DNA of 64,000 nucleotides, taken from an uncultured Persicobacter sp. (GTDB taxonomy: Bacteria > Bacteroidota > Bacteroidia > Cytophagales > Cyclobacteriaceae). The notes beneath the pieces were generated by a model. That model worked only from the letters and a program-made list of their open reading frames with translations, was not told the DNA's origin and ran no database searches. Of the stretch, positions 16,464 to 25,333 are shown piece by piece. The translations under genes were made by a program, and so were the position numbers. The DNA lies in contig CANMKE010000006.1 of NCBI GenBank assembly GCA_947498325.1, forward strand, positions 124,001-188,000. Reading direction: 5' to 3'. The stretch's first letter is position 1; each line of letters starts with the position of its first letter.

Positions 16464-17486
16464 ATGAATAATTTTTTAAATATGATAGTACCTTCGAGTT
16501 ATCTGATTTCTGTTTTATTGTGTGTAATTACCATGTTCTGTTGGGGTTCTTGGGCAAACACCCAAAAGTTAGTTTCCAAGTCGTGGCCCTTTCCATTATT
16601 CTATTGGGATTACGCTTTGGGAATCTTGATATTGACGTTTTTGTCGGGAATGACCTTCGGTAGTTATGGGGAAGTGGGCAGAAGCTTTCTATCAGATCTC
16701 CAGCAAGGAGATTTAAGTTCCTTTGTATCTGCCTTCATCGGTGGGGTGGTTTTTAATTTAGCGAATTTATTGATTGTTGCCGCCATATCGTTAGCTGGGA
16801 TGGCGGTTGCGTTCCCCGTAGGTATTGGTATCGCTTTGGTATTAGGAGTAATAATAAATTATATGGCGGCCCCTGTTGGGAATGCAACCGTTTTATTTAC
16901 AGGGGTGGCAATGGTTACGGTGGCCATTATTCTTGATGCGGTCGCTTACGGGAAGTTGCCAAATCAAAAAGCAGGATCAATGAAAAAGGGCCTTTTGTTG
17001 TCTGTTTTTGGCGGTGTTTTAATGGGCTTTTTCTTTCGCTTCGTAGCGGCCTCAGTTTCAAATGACTTTGTAAATCCGACAGCAGGCTTATTTACTCCGT
17101 ACAGTGCGGTTTTTATTTTTTCAATAGGCGTATTTGTCTCTAATTTTTTATGGAACAGTTGGTTCATGTATAAACCCATCGACGGGGAGAAAAGTCGGTA
17201 TAGCGAGTATTTCAGTCTTGGTAGTTCGAGAATACACCTTATTGGAATTCTTGGGGGAGTAATTTGGGCCATCGGAATGGGGCTTAGCATGATCGCCTCC
17301 GAAAAGGCAGGATTTGCCATTTCTTATGGCTTAGGTCAAGGCGCAACCATGGTCGCCGCCGCATGGGGGGTATTCATTTGGAAAGAATTTAAAGGGGCGC
17401 CTAAAGGGGTGAATTTGTACATATTCCTCATGTTTGCCTTCTTCATTTCAGGATTGGCATTGATCATTGCCTCCCGTTTCGTTTGA
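16464..17486 (+). CDS. DMT-superfamily permease, ureide-permease (UPS)-like
   Basis: About 340 aa with ten hydrophobic segments spread evenly. N-terminal features (CWGSWANTQKL, FPLFYWDYALGIL, GGVVFNLANLLIVAAISLAGMAVAFPVGIGIALVLG) resemble the plant ureide permease / bacterial UPS branch of the drug-metabolite superfamily, where GN(L)..A and the pseudo-twofold symmetry are typical. The substrate cannot be read from sequence (allantoin, nucleobase or sugar are candidates). ATG 16464 is taken; an ATG at 16482 is also possible. Confidence 0.72.
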   Translation: MNNFLNMIVPSSYLISVLLCVITMFCWGSWANTQKLVSKSWPFPLFYWDYALGILILTFLSGMTFGSYGEVGRSFLSDLQQGDLSSFVSAFIGGVVFNLANLLIVAAISLAGMAVAFPVGIGIALVLGVIINYMAAPVGNATVLFTGVAMVTVAIILDAVAYGKLPNQKAGSMKKGLLLSVFGGVLMGFFFRFVAASVSNDFVNPTAGLFTPYSAVFIFSIGVFVSNFLWNSWFMYKPIDGEKSRYSEYFSLGSSRIHLIGILGGVIWAIGMGLSMIASEKAGFAISYGLGQGATMVAAAWGVFIWKEFKGAPKGVNLYIFLMFAFFISGLALIIASRFV

Positions 17487-18031
17487 TTGCGCTGAACAGG
17501 CAATGAATAAGGCGGGGACACCACTTACTCGTGTCGTATACCGGGGAGGTTCTCCGCTTGAAGGATGGGTTAAGATGTAATGAATGCAGTCTTTATTAGG
17601 AAAGATTTGAATAAAATGCATAAAAAAAGCCCCGATGGGTTAATCGGGGCCGAGGTAATTTTGGTATTAGTTTGCGCTTTAGTTTGATTGTGAAAAGCGA
17701 AATCTTTTGTGTTGTGGGTTGTTTGTTTACAGTTTCAATTAACGCTCGACGGGAGGTATTGTTTCAGAAATAGGCTAAAAAAATCAAATTAATTCGATGA
17801 TTGAATATTTCAGGCTTGATTATGAGCGGGTTAGCAGGTGCTTTTTTTGATGCAGGAAGTGAGGGGCTTTAGGCAAAATAGGTTGGATTGTTCTCAATCG
17901 CTTGATCAGTAAAAATGTAATATTTTGTTTGATTTTAAGCAAAGTTAAAAGGTAAGGATCTTCGAGACTTTTTTCAAAAATGACTTTTTCGTGCTATTTT
18001 GTAGCATCGGAATTTTTTACCTGAATAAATT
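17487..18031. other. 545-bp gene-free region with orphan minus-strand terminator; candidate small RNA
   Basis: No protein gene is visible on either strand. A strong terminator for the minus strand lies at 17622-17651, yet no minus gene exists upstream of it until beyond 18919. The minus strand upstream (17652-17760) is CA-rich and weakly structured except for a small AAAGATTTCGCTTTT hairpin. TAACTTTG (plus CAAAGTTA, 17940-17947) is a possible -7 box for a minus transcript of about 310 nt, but no good -33 was found. A one-base-short TATTTTG lies near 17875. Confidence 0.35.
17622..17651 (-). terminator. Orphan Rho-independent terminator on minus strand
   Basis: GCCCCGAT / ATCGGGGC, 8 perfect pairs with a 6-nt loop; the A7 on its left is U7 on the minus strand. 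There is no T tract on the plus side, so it does not terminate the upstream permease gene. Confidence 0.85.
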
Positions 18032-18502
18032 ATGGACTTCAATCAGATCAATAAACGGCGCACAGCTGGCCGGAGGCTTAAAAAAGCTTATCGAAGAATA
18101 GAGGCTTTGCTTTACGAAATTGGAGACAAGCAACTTTCTTACGCCTTTGTTACGGAAGTCAATCGGCAAATTGCGGGCATTAATAACTTTCAGGAGAACG
18201 ATCGGCTGTTGGCGGCGCATATCAATCAGCTTTATGAAGAGTTGTTGACCGAACTGGAGCGCGATTTTGAACTGGTCCCCAAAAATTATTTTCAGCAAAA
18301 GTGGCTCCTTTATGGGGTTTCTGTGATTGGTTTGCCGATCGGGCTGATCATTGCAATTATCAATCATATCCCTGGGAATATTATTTTGGGGCTGCCGATA
18401 GGCCTTTTGATTGGCCTGCTGATTGGGATTGAAAAGGACAAAAATGCCAAACGCGAAAATCGGCAGCTGCAGGTGGAACATATTGAACACGATCTGCTAT
18501 GA
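18032..18502 (+). CDS. Small membrane protein of unknown function
   Basis: 156 aa. An N-terminal basic, helical region (1-90) resembling a coiled coil is followed by two adjacent membrane segments (about 92-110 and 113-133, the second rich in GLPIGLLIGLLIG) and a short charged tail. No family recognised. Its stop codon overlaps the start of the GNAT gene (ATGA-type overlap), so the two are translationally coupled. Confidence 0.75.
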   Translation: MDFNQINKRRTAGRRLKKAYRRIEALLYEIGDKQLSYAFVTEVNRQIAGINNFQENDRLLAAHINQLYEELLTELERDFELVPKNYFQQKWLLYGVSVIGLPIGLIIAIINHIPGNIILGLPIGLLIGLLIGIEKDKNAKRENRQLQVEHIEHDLL

Positions 18503-18918
18503 TTAGTCTACTCAGGACAGATGCATTTCATCATGATTTTTTGTTTTTAGTTCGCTTGCTTGATCGGGAGCTGTCTGCCGATGTCGGGAAATTACCTTCT
18601 TTTCACCAACGATACAATCGCTTCGATCAGGTTGATCATATCGTGCTCGCCTATGTGGGTGGGCAGGTAGTGGGGGCTGGGGGTTTCAAGTTGTTTGATC
18701 AGCGTTCGGTGGAATTCCGGCAGATGTTTATTTTGCCTAACTTTCGGGGGCAGGGTATTGGCAGTAAAATTTCCCAAAAGCTCAATCAATGGCTGGCTCA
18801 ATTGCATAAGGAGGCTTGTGGTCCATATACAAGCATTCATCGACTCCGGAAGCTTCCTGTGGAAATGGCTTTCAAGGATAAATCAGGGGTGAATTTCAGA
18901 CCAATTCAGGGCAGATGA
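18499..18918 (+). pseudogene. GNAT-family N-acetyltransferase, probably frameshifted near the C-terminus
   Basis: 139 aa as it stands. The first ~100 residues are a good GNAT fold: HIVLAYVGGQVVGAGGFK, VEFRQMFILPNFRGQGIGSKI (motif A, acetyl-CoA pyrophosphate loop), KLNQWLAQLHKE. After that the predicted tail (ACGPYTSIHRLRKL..) looks unlike any GNAT. In the +2 reading frame the same DNA reads STPEASCGNGFQ, close to the usual TGxxQPEAxxLYxxxGF end, then hits a stop. A one-base indel around 18810-18815 would explain this. The protein may be inactive or recently damaged. Confidence 0.6.
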
Positions 18919-19024
18919 AGTGGAGATTGCTTCATGAAAAATCTTTCGTGAGGGCTTTCAACTTCAATTTTAAAATGTAATTTCGGCAAAAAAAGTGTAT
19001 CAGAAGTCTAATTAAGTGAAGGGC

Positions 19025-19504
19025 ATGGAAAAGACAATGGATGAATGGATGGTGTTTATTGCTGATCAGCAGAAGAACAGTATTCCGAGGTTACATTCCA
19101 TCTTCAGAAGACAAATGGAAGCGGTAGTTTTGGCAAAGATGGAAGCCCGAGGCTATGCTAATTTTAAGGTCGGGCATTTGGTGTTGCTGGCCAATATTCA
19201 GCCCACGGGGTCGATCAGTAACGAAATGGCCAAGCTGGCGCAAATCAGTAAACAGGGCATGAACAAGGTGGTGCAGTCGCTGAAGGAGCAAGGTTACCTG
19301 TACACCGAAGACCACCCGACAGACCGCAGGGCGCAGATGATCAAGTTTACAGAAAAAGGCAAGGTGTTCCGCTACGATTTATATATGGCGGTGCAGGAGA
19401 TTCGTGCAGATTTCGAAAAATCGGTTGGAGCCGAGGAAATGGCGCAGTTTGAACAGACCCTTTCGCGGCTTGTGAAGATGGGCATGACAAATATTTCATC
19501 CTAA
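19025..19504 (+). CDS. MarR-family transcriptional regulator (copy 1)
   Basis: 159 aa; ATG 19025 (GTG at 19016 is possible). Winged-helix MarR fold: N-terminal dimer helix, then AQISKQGMNKVVQSLKEQGYLYTEDHPTDRRAQMIKFTEKGK, the recognition helix and wing. It is clearly homologous to the regulator at 23866-24354, with long identical stretches such as DRRA..IKFTE. It is convergent with the tolC end of the efflux operon, not upstream of it, so its target is uncertain. No palindrome like those at 23.6-23.8 kb was found before this gene. Confidence 0.88.
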   Translation: MEKTMDEWMVFIADQQKNSIPRLHSIFRRQMEAVVLAKMEARGYANFKVGHLVLLANIQPTGSISNEMAKLAQISKQGMNKVVQSLKEQGYLYTEDHPTDRRAQMIKFTEKGKVFRYDLYMAVQEIRADFEKSVGAEEMAQFEQTLSRLVKMGMTNISS

Positions 19505-19509
19505 AAAAG

Positions 19510-19545
19510 CAAAACCTCTGGCAATTATACCAGAGGTTTTTATTT
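19510..19545. terminator. Bidirectional Rho-independent terminator
   Basis: AAAACCTCTGG / CCAGAGGTTTTT, 11-bp perfect stem with 8-nt loop between convergent marR copy 1 and the efflux operon. Confidence 0.9.
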
Positions 19546-19562
19546 GGGAGGATTATTACAAA

Positions 19563-20879
19563 TTATTCGGCGCTGGCCCAATAATGAGTGCTGTTCAGTC
19601 GGAGGGCTTCCAGGTCAGCATTGCTCAAATTGAACTGCTGATGTAAAGAAGCCAGCTTGGCATTGAGCAAGGCTGTTCTCGCATTCTGAAGATCTACATA
19701 AGTGATGGCACCATTTTTATACTGCGATTGCGCCATTTCGAGGGCTGTTTGTGCCTGATCGATCAGCGTTTGTGCAGATTGCAATTTGGCCTGGTTGGTT
19801 TGAATTTCTGAAACCAGCTTGGTCCACTGTTGCGATAAATCGGTGATCACATTTTTTGTAGACAATTTTGAAACGGACACTTTTTTGCGTGCCATATGAT
19901 TTTGTAACCTTACTTTATTTCCGTGGAAAATAGGCACTTTGAGTGTCAGCCCTACACGGTAATTAAATTTCAGTTCGTCAAGTTCTGGAACAAACCCGTT
20001 TTTGTAACCCACTGCACCGTCAAGGTACAAGGCAGGCAAACGGCTTGATTTGGCCGCAGAGAGGTCCATGCGGGCAATTTTTTCTTTGGCTTGCGCAATC
20101 TGGATTTGGGTGTTGTTTAGCCAGTTGGAAGCGCTCTCAGGGCGCTCAGGAAGCATTTGTGCAGGCCACGACATATCTTCCACTTCGTCACTCAGGTCGG
20201 CATGTTCTTCGCCAGTAAGGTAGGCTACCGTCGCCAGAATTTTCTGTTCACCATTCTGAAGGTCATAAAGCTTGTTCTGGGCGTTTTCTATCTGAACTTT
20301 GATATTCAACAGGTCCAGCTCCAGTGCTGTACCATTATCAACCCGAGACTGAATCAAGTCTTTGGTTTCTACCAATACCTTGATATTGGCCGTTTGCACT
20401 TTCAGGCTTTCCTCAACAAAACCAAGGTTCAGGTATAATCTTGAAAGTTCAAAAGCCAGTTGTTCTTCAGCCTGCTGAACACTCAAATGGGCCGTTTCTG
20501 CTTGCGCTTTTGCTTTATTGACCTGGCTGTTTACTCTGCCAAATCCCAGCAACAATTCACTGGCTTCCACACCAACATTTTCATTGTTGTTGGGGAACAG
20601 TTTCAAGTCTACCCCCTGTGGGCCAATAGGTAAAGTAACCGTTGGGGAAGGGGCAACATAATGATAAGAAGCCGAGGCGTCGATCATCGGCAGTCGGTTA
20701 CCCTTCTGGAAAGAAACATAATCTTCCGCCAATTTTTCCTGCAAACGAGCAGACTGAATATTTGGGAAATTGGTGAACGCTTTTTGAATCCAAACCTGAA
20801 GGGTTTGAGGGGCTTTATTTTCTGCTTTTACCTGAAGGCTCATCGCAAGGGCGAAAGCAATAATTATAACTTTTTTCAT
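19563..20879 (-). CDS. TolC-family outer-membrane efflux protein
   Basis: 438 aa with a signal peptide (1-19). Two related halves of the outer-membrane efflux protein domain are seen, with long amphipathic Gln/Ala-rich helices (NKAKAQAETAHLSVQQAEEQ and SAQTLIDQAQTALEMAQSQ). It would form the trimeric channel that joins the membrane fusion protein. Third gene of an operon with the MFS pump (24 bp gap) and fusion protein. Confidence 0.92.
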   Translation of the reverse strand: MKKVIIIAFALAMSLQVKAENKAPQTLQVWIQKAFTNFPNIQSARLQEKLAEDYVSFQKGNRLPMIDASASYHYVAPSPTVTLPIGPQGVDLKLFPNNNENVGVEASELLLGFGRVNSQVNKAKAQAETAHLSVQQAEEQLAFELSRLYLNLGFVEESLKVQTANIKVLVETKDLIQSRVDNGTALELDLLNIKVQIENAQNKLYDLQNGEQKILATVAYLTGEEHADLSDEVEDMSWPAQMLPERPESASNWLNNTQIQIAQAKEKIARMDLSAAKSSRLPALYLDGAVGYKNGFVPELDELKFNYRVGLTLKVPIFHGNKVRLQNHMARKKVSVSKLSTKNVITDLSQQWTKLVSEIQTNQAKLQSAQTLIDQAQTALEMAQSQYKNGAITYVDLQNARTALLNAKLASLHQQFNLSNADLEALRLNSTHYWASAE

Positions 20880-20903
20880 GGAGTCAATACTTAAAATACT
20901 GAA

Positions 20904-22463
20904 TTAATGACCAGCCTCTACTTTACCGTTGACTTTGGTCTTTTTCATGATCAGACAGATCGGTAATATACAGACAAAGAACACGCCAATTACCTGAAAT
21001 GAAGATACATAGGTAATGGTGTAGGCTTGTTTGTCCACAAGGCCTTCAATCATCCGCATGGCGGTGGCACTTGCCTGGTGAACATTCACTCCTTTGGCAA
21101 TTAAGCCGTGCATGATCAAGTTTTTCTTCTCGACAAATGCAGGATTGTCTGGGGTGATAAAACTGATCAGGTGGCCGCGTACACCCGCTACTTTACGCAC
21201 GATGTAGGTGTTCATCAGGGCAATACCAAAGGCACCACCTAACTGACGGATCATGTTGTTGATGGCCACCCCTTGCGGGATTTCTTCGGGCTTCAGTCCG
21301 GCAATTGCCTGATTGGTGATCGGTACAATGGAAAATCCAAGACCAATACCCCTGATCAGCAAAGGCATTACAAAGAAGACCATTCCTGCCATTGGGCTCG
21401 CCAGTGACATCCAGAAAGAGAAGATCGCATAGACCCCAAAACCAACAAAAAGCAGGTATTTTGGGTAAGCACCTTTTTGCATCAGTTTACCGACAATCGG
21501 CATACAGAAGGCAGAGAACAAGGCGCCAGGAATCAGGCTCATTCCTGTTTCTGTGGCGGTGTAGCCCAGCAGGCGTTGCATCCATACGGGATACACATAC
21601 ATGGAACTGTACAGCCCAAAGCCGAGGATCAGCGCAATGAAGGTGGTCATGGCCAGGTTGGGGTCTTTCAGGATTCTGATGTCCACCGCCGGCTTGTCTG
21701 TCCTCAGTTCCTGCCAAATAAACAGGCCGAGGGTAAGCACGCACAAGATGGCAAGTCCTAAAATCAGCTTGGAGTTAAACCAGTCTTCTGACTGCCCACG
21801 CTCAAGAATATATTGCAATGATCCTACCCAAAGCGCAAGGAAGATAATTCCCAGACGGTCGATGTGAATCTTGCTGCGATCGATATGATACTCTTCTGGT
21901 TTTTTGTCGATGTAAAGAAATACCATCGCAGCGGCCAGAATTCCCAAAGGAATGTTGATATCGAAAATCAATGACCAATGGTAATTATCGACAATAAATC
22001 CACCGAGTGTTGGTCCGATGGTTGGTCCAACGATCAGCCCCATCGAAAAGATGGCGGAAGCAATCGGGCGCTCTTCGAGTTCAAAGGCATCGAAAAGAAT
22101 CGACTGAGAAGTAGAGAGTAACGCCCCGCCACCAATTCCTTGCAGGATTCGGAAAAATACCAGCATCTCCAAAGAGTTGGAGGCCCCACAGAAGTAGGAG
22201 GAAATGGTGAATAATAATATGGAATAGAAATAATAATTTTTTCGACCGAAGTAATTGGCTAAGAAGCCTGTCAGGGGAATGATGATTACGTTGGCAATCG
22301 CATATCCAGTGACCACCCAGGAGGTGTCTTCGATCGTGGCACCGAGGTTACCACTTATGTTCGTCAGTGCTACATTGACGATCGTTGTATCGATCAGTTC
22401 AAGCACTGCGGCAATTACCGTAGTTGCTACGATAATCCACTTGACAAATCCTTTAGCTGCCAT
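20904..22463 (-). CDS. EmrB/QacA-type MFS drug:H+ antiporter (DHA2)
   Basis: 519 aa with 14 membrane segments, as usual for DHA2 pumps. It shows motif C-like GLIVGPTIGPTLGGFI in helix 5, DTTIVNVAL in helix 1, and the conserved NFFGRKNYY-type motif A between helices 2 and 3 (YFGRKNYYF). It exports drugs or other hydrophobic compounds driven by protons, here together with an EmrA-like adaptor and TolC. The substrate is unknown. Confidence 0.94.
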   Translation of the reverse strand: MAAKGFVKWIIVATTVIAAVLELIDTTIVNVALTNISGNLGATIEDTSWVVTGYAIANVIIIPLTGFLANYFGRKNYYFYSILLFTISSYFCGASNSLEMLVFFRILQGIGGGALLSTSQSILFDAFELEERPIASAIFSMGLIVGPTIGPTLGGFIVDNYHWSLIFDINIPLGILAAAMVFLYIDKKPEEYHIDRSKIHIDRLGIIFLALWVGSLQYILERGQSEDWFNSKLILGLAILCVLTLGLFIWQELRTDKPAVDIRILKDPNLAMTTFIALILGFGLYSSMYVYPVWMQRLLGYTATETGMSLIPGALFSAFCMPIVGKLMQKGAYPKYLLFVGFGVYAIFSFWMSLASPMAGMVFFVMPLLIRGIGLGFSIVPITNQAIAGLKPEEIPQGVAINNMIRQLGGAFGIALMNTYIVRKVAGVRGHLISFITPDNPAFVEKKNLIMHGLIAKGVNVHQASATAMRMIEGLVDKQAYTITYVSSFQVIGVFFVCILPICLIMKKTKVNGKVEAGH

Positions 22464-22474
22464 CCTGTGAGTTT

Positions 22475-23527
22475 TTAGTAGGCTACTGAAACATCAACAC
22501 TCAAACCTGAGCGAAGCAATTTTGCTGCTTTAGCGCTTTTGTTTAATTTAATGATCACCGGCACACGCTGCACAATTTTCACGAAGTTACCTGTGGCGTT
22601 ATCTGGAGGCAATAAAGAGAATTTTGCTCCTGTGGCTCTTGAAATACGGTCTACTTTTCCGCTCAATTCCAAATCAGGGTAAGCGTCTACCGACACTTCA
22701 GCCTCGTCTCCCACTTTGATATTCTCCAGCTGTGTTTCCTTCATATTGGCGACCACATAGAAGTTTTGATCATTCACAACGGTAAACAATGGCTGTCCCG
22801 CAGCGACAAATTGTCCAGGCTCGATGGTCATCTTTCCGATGCGCCCTTCAACAGGTGCTTTTACCGTGGTATAAGAAAGGTTCAGTTCTGCTTGTTTCAA
22901 TTTAGCCTTGCGGATATCAACAGCAGCTTCTGCTTTTTTGATGGCCGAAGCCGCAATATTGATGCTCTGTTTAGCAAGGGTGATTTGATCCTGCGCAACA
23001 GCATATTTTTGATGCATCAGATTGTATTGCGCCGTAGCGTCGTCAAGGGTTTTCTGTGTTGTCGCGTGATCTTTGAAAAGATTTTTTGCGCGGTTTAAAT
23101 CATCCGCCGCTTTATCGTTGGCAATTTTGCTGGCTTTTGCGGTTGCTTTTACCAAATGCAATTTTGCTTCTGCCGCTTTCTTGTTGGCTTTGGCCTCAGC
23201 AAGGGTCGCGATGGATAAATCCAAATCGCCCTGTGCAGCAGTAACGCCGATTTTATATTCTTTATTGTCAAACTGAAGGATGGTCTGCGCAGGCTTTACA
23301 GCATCATAATCATTTACGTTCACCGCCGTCACATAACCTGTTACCCGACCAATGACTGGATACTCATGTCCTTCAATCATGGCATTGTCGGTGGTTTCGT
23401 GGTGAAGGTTATACATCACCGTCTTAATACCATATCCAAGACCAATCAGGATAATCAGTCCTATAATATATTTCATTTTGCCTGACGGCTTTTGTTGTCC
23501 TTGTTGATTTTCGTTTTCCATAGTCAT
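22475..23527 (-). CDS. HlyD/EmrA-type membrane fusion protein
   Basis: 350 aa. One N-terminal membrane anchor (about 18-36), then biotinyl-lipoyl-like strands (IGRVTGYVTAVNVNDYDAVKPAQTI), a long alpha-helical hairpin (about 85-195, Ala/Lys-rich) and a second lipoyl half (YTTVKAPVEGRIGKMTIEPGQFV). This is the EmrA layout that links the MFS pump to TolC. First gene of the operon; the promoter and a MarR-type operator lie just upstream (23544-23610). A start two codons later is also possible. Confidence 0.93.
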   Translation of the reverse strand: MTMENENQQGQQKPSGKMKYIIGLIILIGLGYGIKTVMYNLHHETTDNAMIEGHEYPVIGRVTGYVTAVNVNDYDAVKPAQTILQFDNKEYKIGVTAAQGDLDLSIATLAEAKANKKAAEAKLHLVKATAKASKIANDKAADDLNRAKNLFKDHATTQKTLDDATAQYNLMHQKYAVAQDQITLAKQSINIAASAIKKAEAAVDIRKAKLKQAELNLSYTTVKAPVEGRIGKMTIEPGQFVAAGQPLFTVVNDQNFYVVANMKETQLENIKVGDEAEVSVDAYPDLELSGKVDRISRATGAKFSLLPPDNATGNFVKIVQRVPVIIKLNKSAKAAKLLRSGLSVDVSVAY

Positions 23528-23865
23528 AAGTGTTTTGATGTTACAAAAGTAAACTAAGCTGACTAAAAAGACAACTTTATTGACTAAAAAAGGTCAATCT
23601 AATTGACTTTTAATATTTTGACTATGATTCGTTATAGTATTGATTTACAGATATGTACAATTTTATTCTTTTCTTGTTCTTTTTGAGGTAAGATATAGGG
23701 ATTGCTAAAATACCTTTCATGAATTATCAAATCGGCAGTAGCTTTATTAAAGGATCGTGAGGAAGTGTGAAAACAACAAAAGACAACTTTATTGACTAAA
23801 TAAAGGTCAATTTAATTGACTTTAGGATTTATTTTTTATCTTTGTGGAGATCACAGGACGATAAG
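23528..23865. promoter_or_regulatory. Divergent control region: duplicated palindromic operators and both promoters
   Basis: Two direct copies of a ~45-bp element (23567-23610 and 23779-23823) both contain a 15-bp palindrome: GTCAATCTAATTGAC at 23593-23607 and GTCAATTTAATTGAC at 23806-23820. Minus promoter: -7 TACTTTTG (plus CAAAAGTA 23544-23551) with GTTGT -33 (plus ACAAC 23571-23575), inside copy 1. Plus promoter: -7 TATCTTTG 23837-23844 with ATTGAC -33 (23815-23820), i.e. the palindrome of copy 2 covers -33. This fits autoregulation by the MarR at 23866 and joint control of the efflux operon. Further TTGACTA words flank copy 1. Confidence 0.78.
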
Positions 23866-24354
23866 ATGAAAAAGGAGAAAAGTTTAGACGAGTGGATGAC
23901 CTTTATATCGGCGCAGCAAAAGAATAGCATTACCCGCTTGCATGGCATCTTCAGAAAGCAAATGGAAATGACTGTTTTGCAGGAGATGGAGGCACTCGGT
24001 CACCCCGATTTTAAGATTGGTCAGTTGGTATTGCTGGCGAATATCAAAAATGAAGGGTCGATCAGTAATGATATGGCCAAACATGCGCAGATCACCAAGC
24101 AAGCGATGAACAAGGTGGTTCATGAATTGAAGGAGAAAGGCTATATATTCACGGAAGCCCACCCGAGCGACCGTCGGGCTTTGATGATCAAATTTACCGA
24201 GCGGGGGAAGGTTTTCCGTTATGATTTATATTGCGTGGTGAAACGATTGCGTCAGAATTATGAGGATGTGGTCGGTGTTTCTGAAATGCAACAATTTCAA
24301 AACACTTTGGAGAAGTTGGTAAATGCGGGCATGAAACACCTTCCTGCTCACTGA
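23866..24354 (+). CDS. MarR-family transcriptional regulator (copy 2), likely efflux regulator
   Basis: 162 aa from ATG 23866, supported by the -7 box at 23837-23844 which would lie inside a longer reading. MarR winged helix with ITKQAMNKVVHELKEKGYIF and SDRRALMIKFTERGK as recognition helix and wing; homologous to copy 1 (19025) over the whole length. Divergent from the emrA-emrB-tolC-like operon with shared palindromic operators, so it most likely represses both until a ligand binds. Confidence 0.92.
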   Translation: MKKEKSLDEWMTFISAQQKNSITRLHGIFRKQMEMTVLQEMEALGHPDFKIGQLVLLANIKNEGSISNDMAKHAQITKQAMNKVVHELKEKGYIFTEAHPSDRRALMIKFTERGKVFRYDLYCVVKRLRQNYEDVVGVSEMQQFQNTLEKLVNAGMKHLPAH

Positions 24355-24356
24355 TT

Positions 24357-25103
24357 TTACCTGACGGGTTTTACATCGTTCAGCCCGTCTTCAATAAGCT
24401 GATCGAGTCGTTTTTTTATCTCTGGTATTGCCCGTTCGAGTTCCTCCAGTTCCGAAATCACATAGTATTCCTGTTGGATATTGCTTTTTTCAAAGGGGTT
24501 GTTGAATATCGTGTCAATATTAAAGGGCAATTTGCGGGATTCCCCACTCACAGAAAACAAGGATTCTTTAGGGCTTGAAATAATGCCTGCACCATAAATC
24601 CTGACGGCCTCCCGTTCCTGAATCAGTCCAAATTCCACCGTAAACCAATAGAGCCGTTGTAAAAGTGCAATGGCTTTTTCATTTTGGGTATATTCCAGCG
24701 CCATTTGAGCATAAGCCTGTATAAAAGAGGCGTAAACAGGGTTAACCAGCAAAGGGACATGCCCGAAAATATCATGAAACATATCGGGCTCTTCGATATA
24801 TTCCAGCTGTTGCTCATTTCTGAGCCAGGTGGAGGCAGGGAATTTTTTTTCCGCCAGTGCCTGGAAAAAATCCTCTACGGGGATCAGTCCTTTCACCACC
24901 GTAATTGACCAGCCCGTAGCTTCCATCAGAACTTTATCCAGCGCTTCAAAACGGGGAATTTCTTCCCTTGAAAAACCAATTTTGTCCAAAGCTTTCAGGA
25001 ATGGCGTACAGGCATATTTGGGGACAATCGCCATTTGTCGCTCATAAAGCTCCCGCCAAATTTTAAAATCTGCATCCGAATAGTCTTCATATTGTTGTTG
25101 CAT
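24357..25103 (-). CDS. phhA: Phenylalanine 4-monooxygenase
   Basis: Iron- and pterin-dependent hydroxylase making tyrosine from phenylalanine. 248 aa from ATG 25103 (an upstream ATG adds 12 atypical residues), the short bacterial form with only the catalytic domain. The iron ligands are visible: His110 and His115 in EPDMFHDIFGHVPLL and Glu157 in LYWFTVEFGLI; RIYGAGIISSPKE is the conserved end of the catalytic pocket. It stands divergent from the tyrosine degradation genes, linking Phe to that route. It ends 2 bp from marR copy 2 (tail to tail, no terminator seen). Confidence 0.95.
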   Translation of the reverse strand: MQQQYEDYSDADFKIWRELYERQMAIVPKYACTPFLKALDKIGFSREEIPRFEALDKVLMEATGWSITVVKGLIPVEDFFQALAEKKFPASTWLRNEQQLEYIEEPDMFHDIFGHVPLLVNPVYASFIQAYAQMALEYTQNEKAIALLQRLYWFTVEFGLIQEREAVRIYGAGIISSPKESLFSVSGESRKLPFNIDTIFNNPFEKSNIQQEYYVISELEELERAIPEIKKRLDQLIEDGLNDVKPVR

Positions 25104-25333
25104 ACTGATGAAATTTGATTTCAGGTAAGTTTTAACCATCTGTTACAGTAGAATACCGTTACTGAAAATATACGTTTGTCTAACGGGCTCGTTATTTCTT
25201 GATTATTAATATTTGAAATAGCACCATGTTTTTAGTCTGTATTTTCGCATAGGCTCTTTAATGTGCTAAAAAATTTACAAATAATTAAAAAAATATTAAA
25301 TTAAGTTAAACTTCACCCTTAACACTACCTACA

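Noticed and set aside
17622-17651. Hairpin as terminator of the permease gene
   Set aside because: The T tract exists only on the minus strand; on the plus strand the hairpin is preceded by A7 and followed by mixed sequence.
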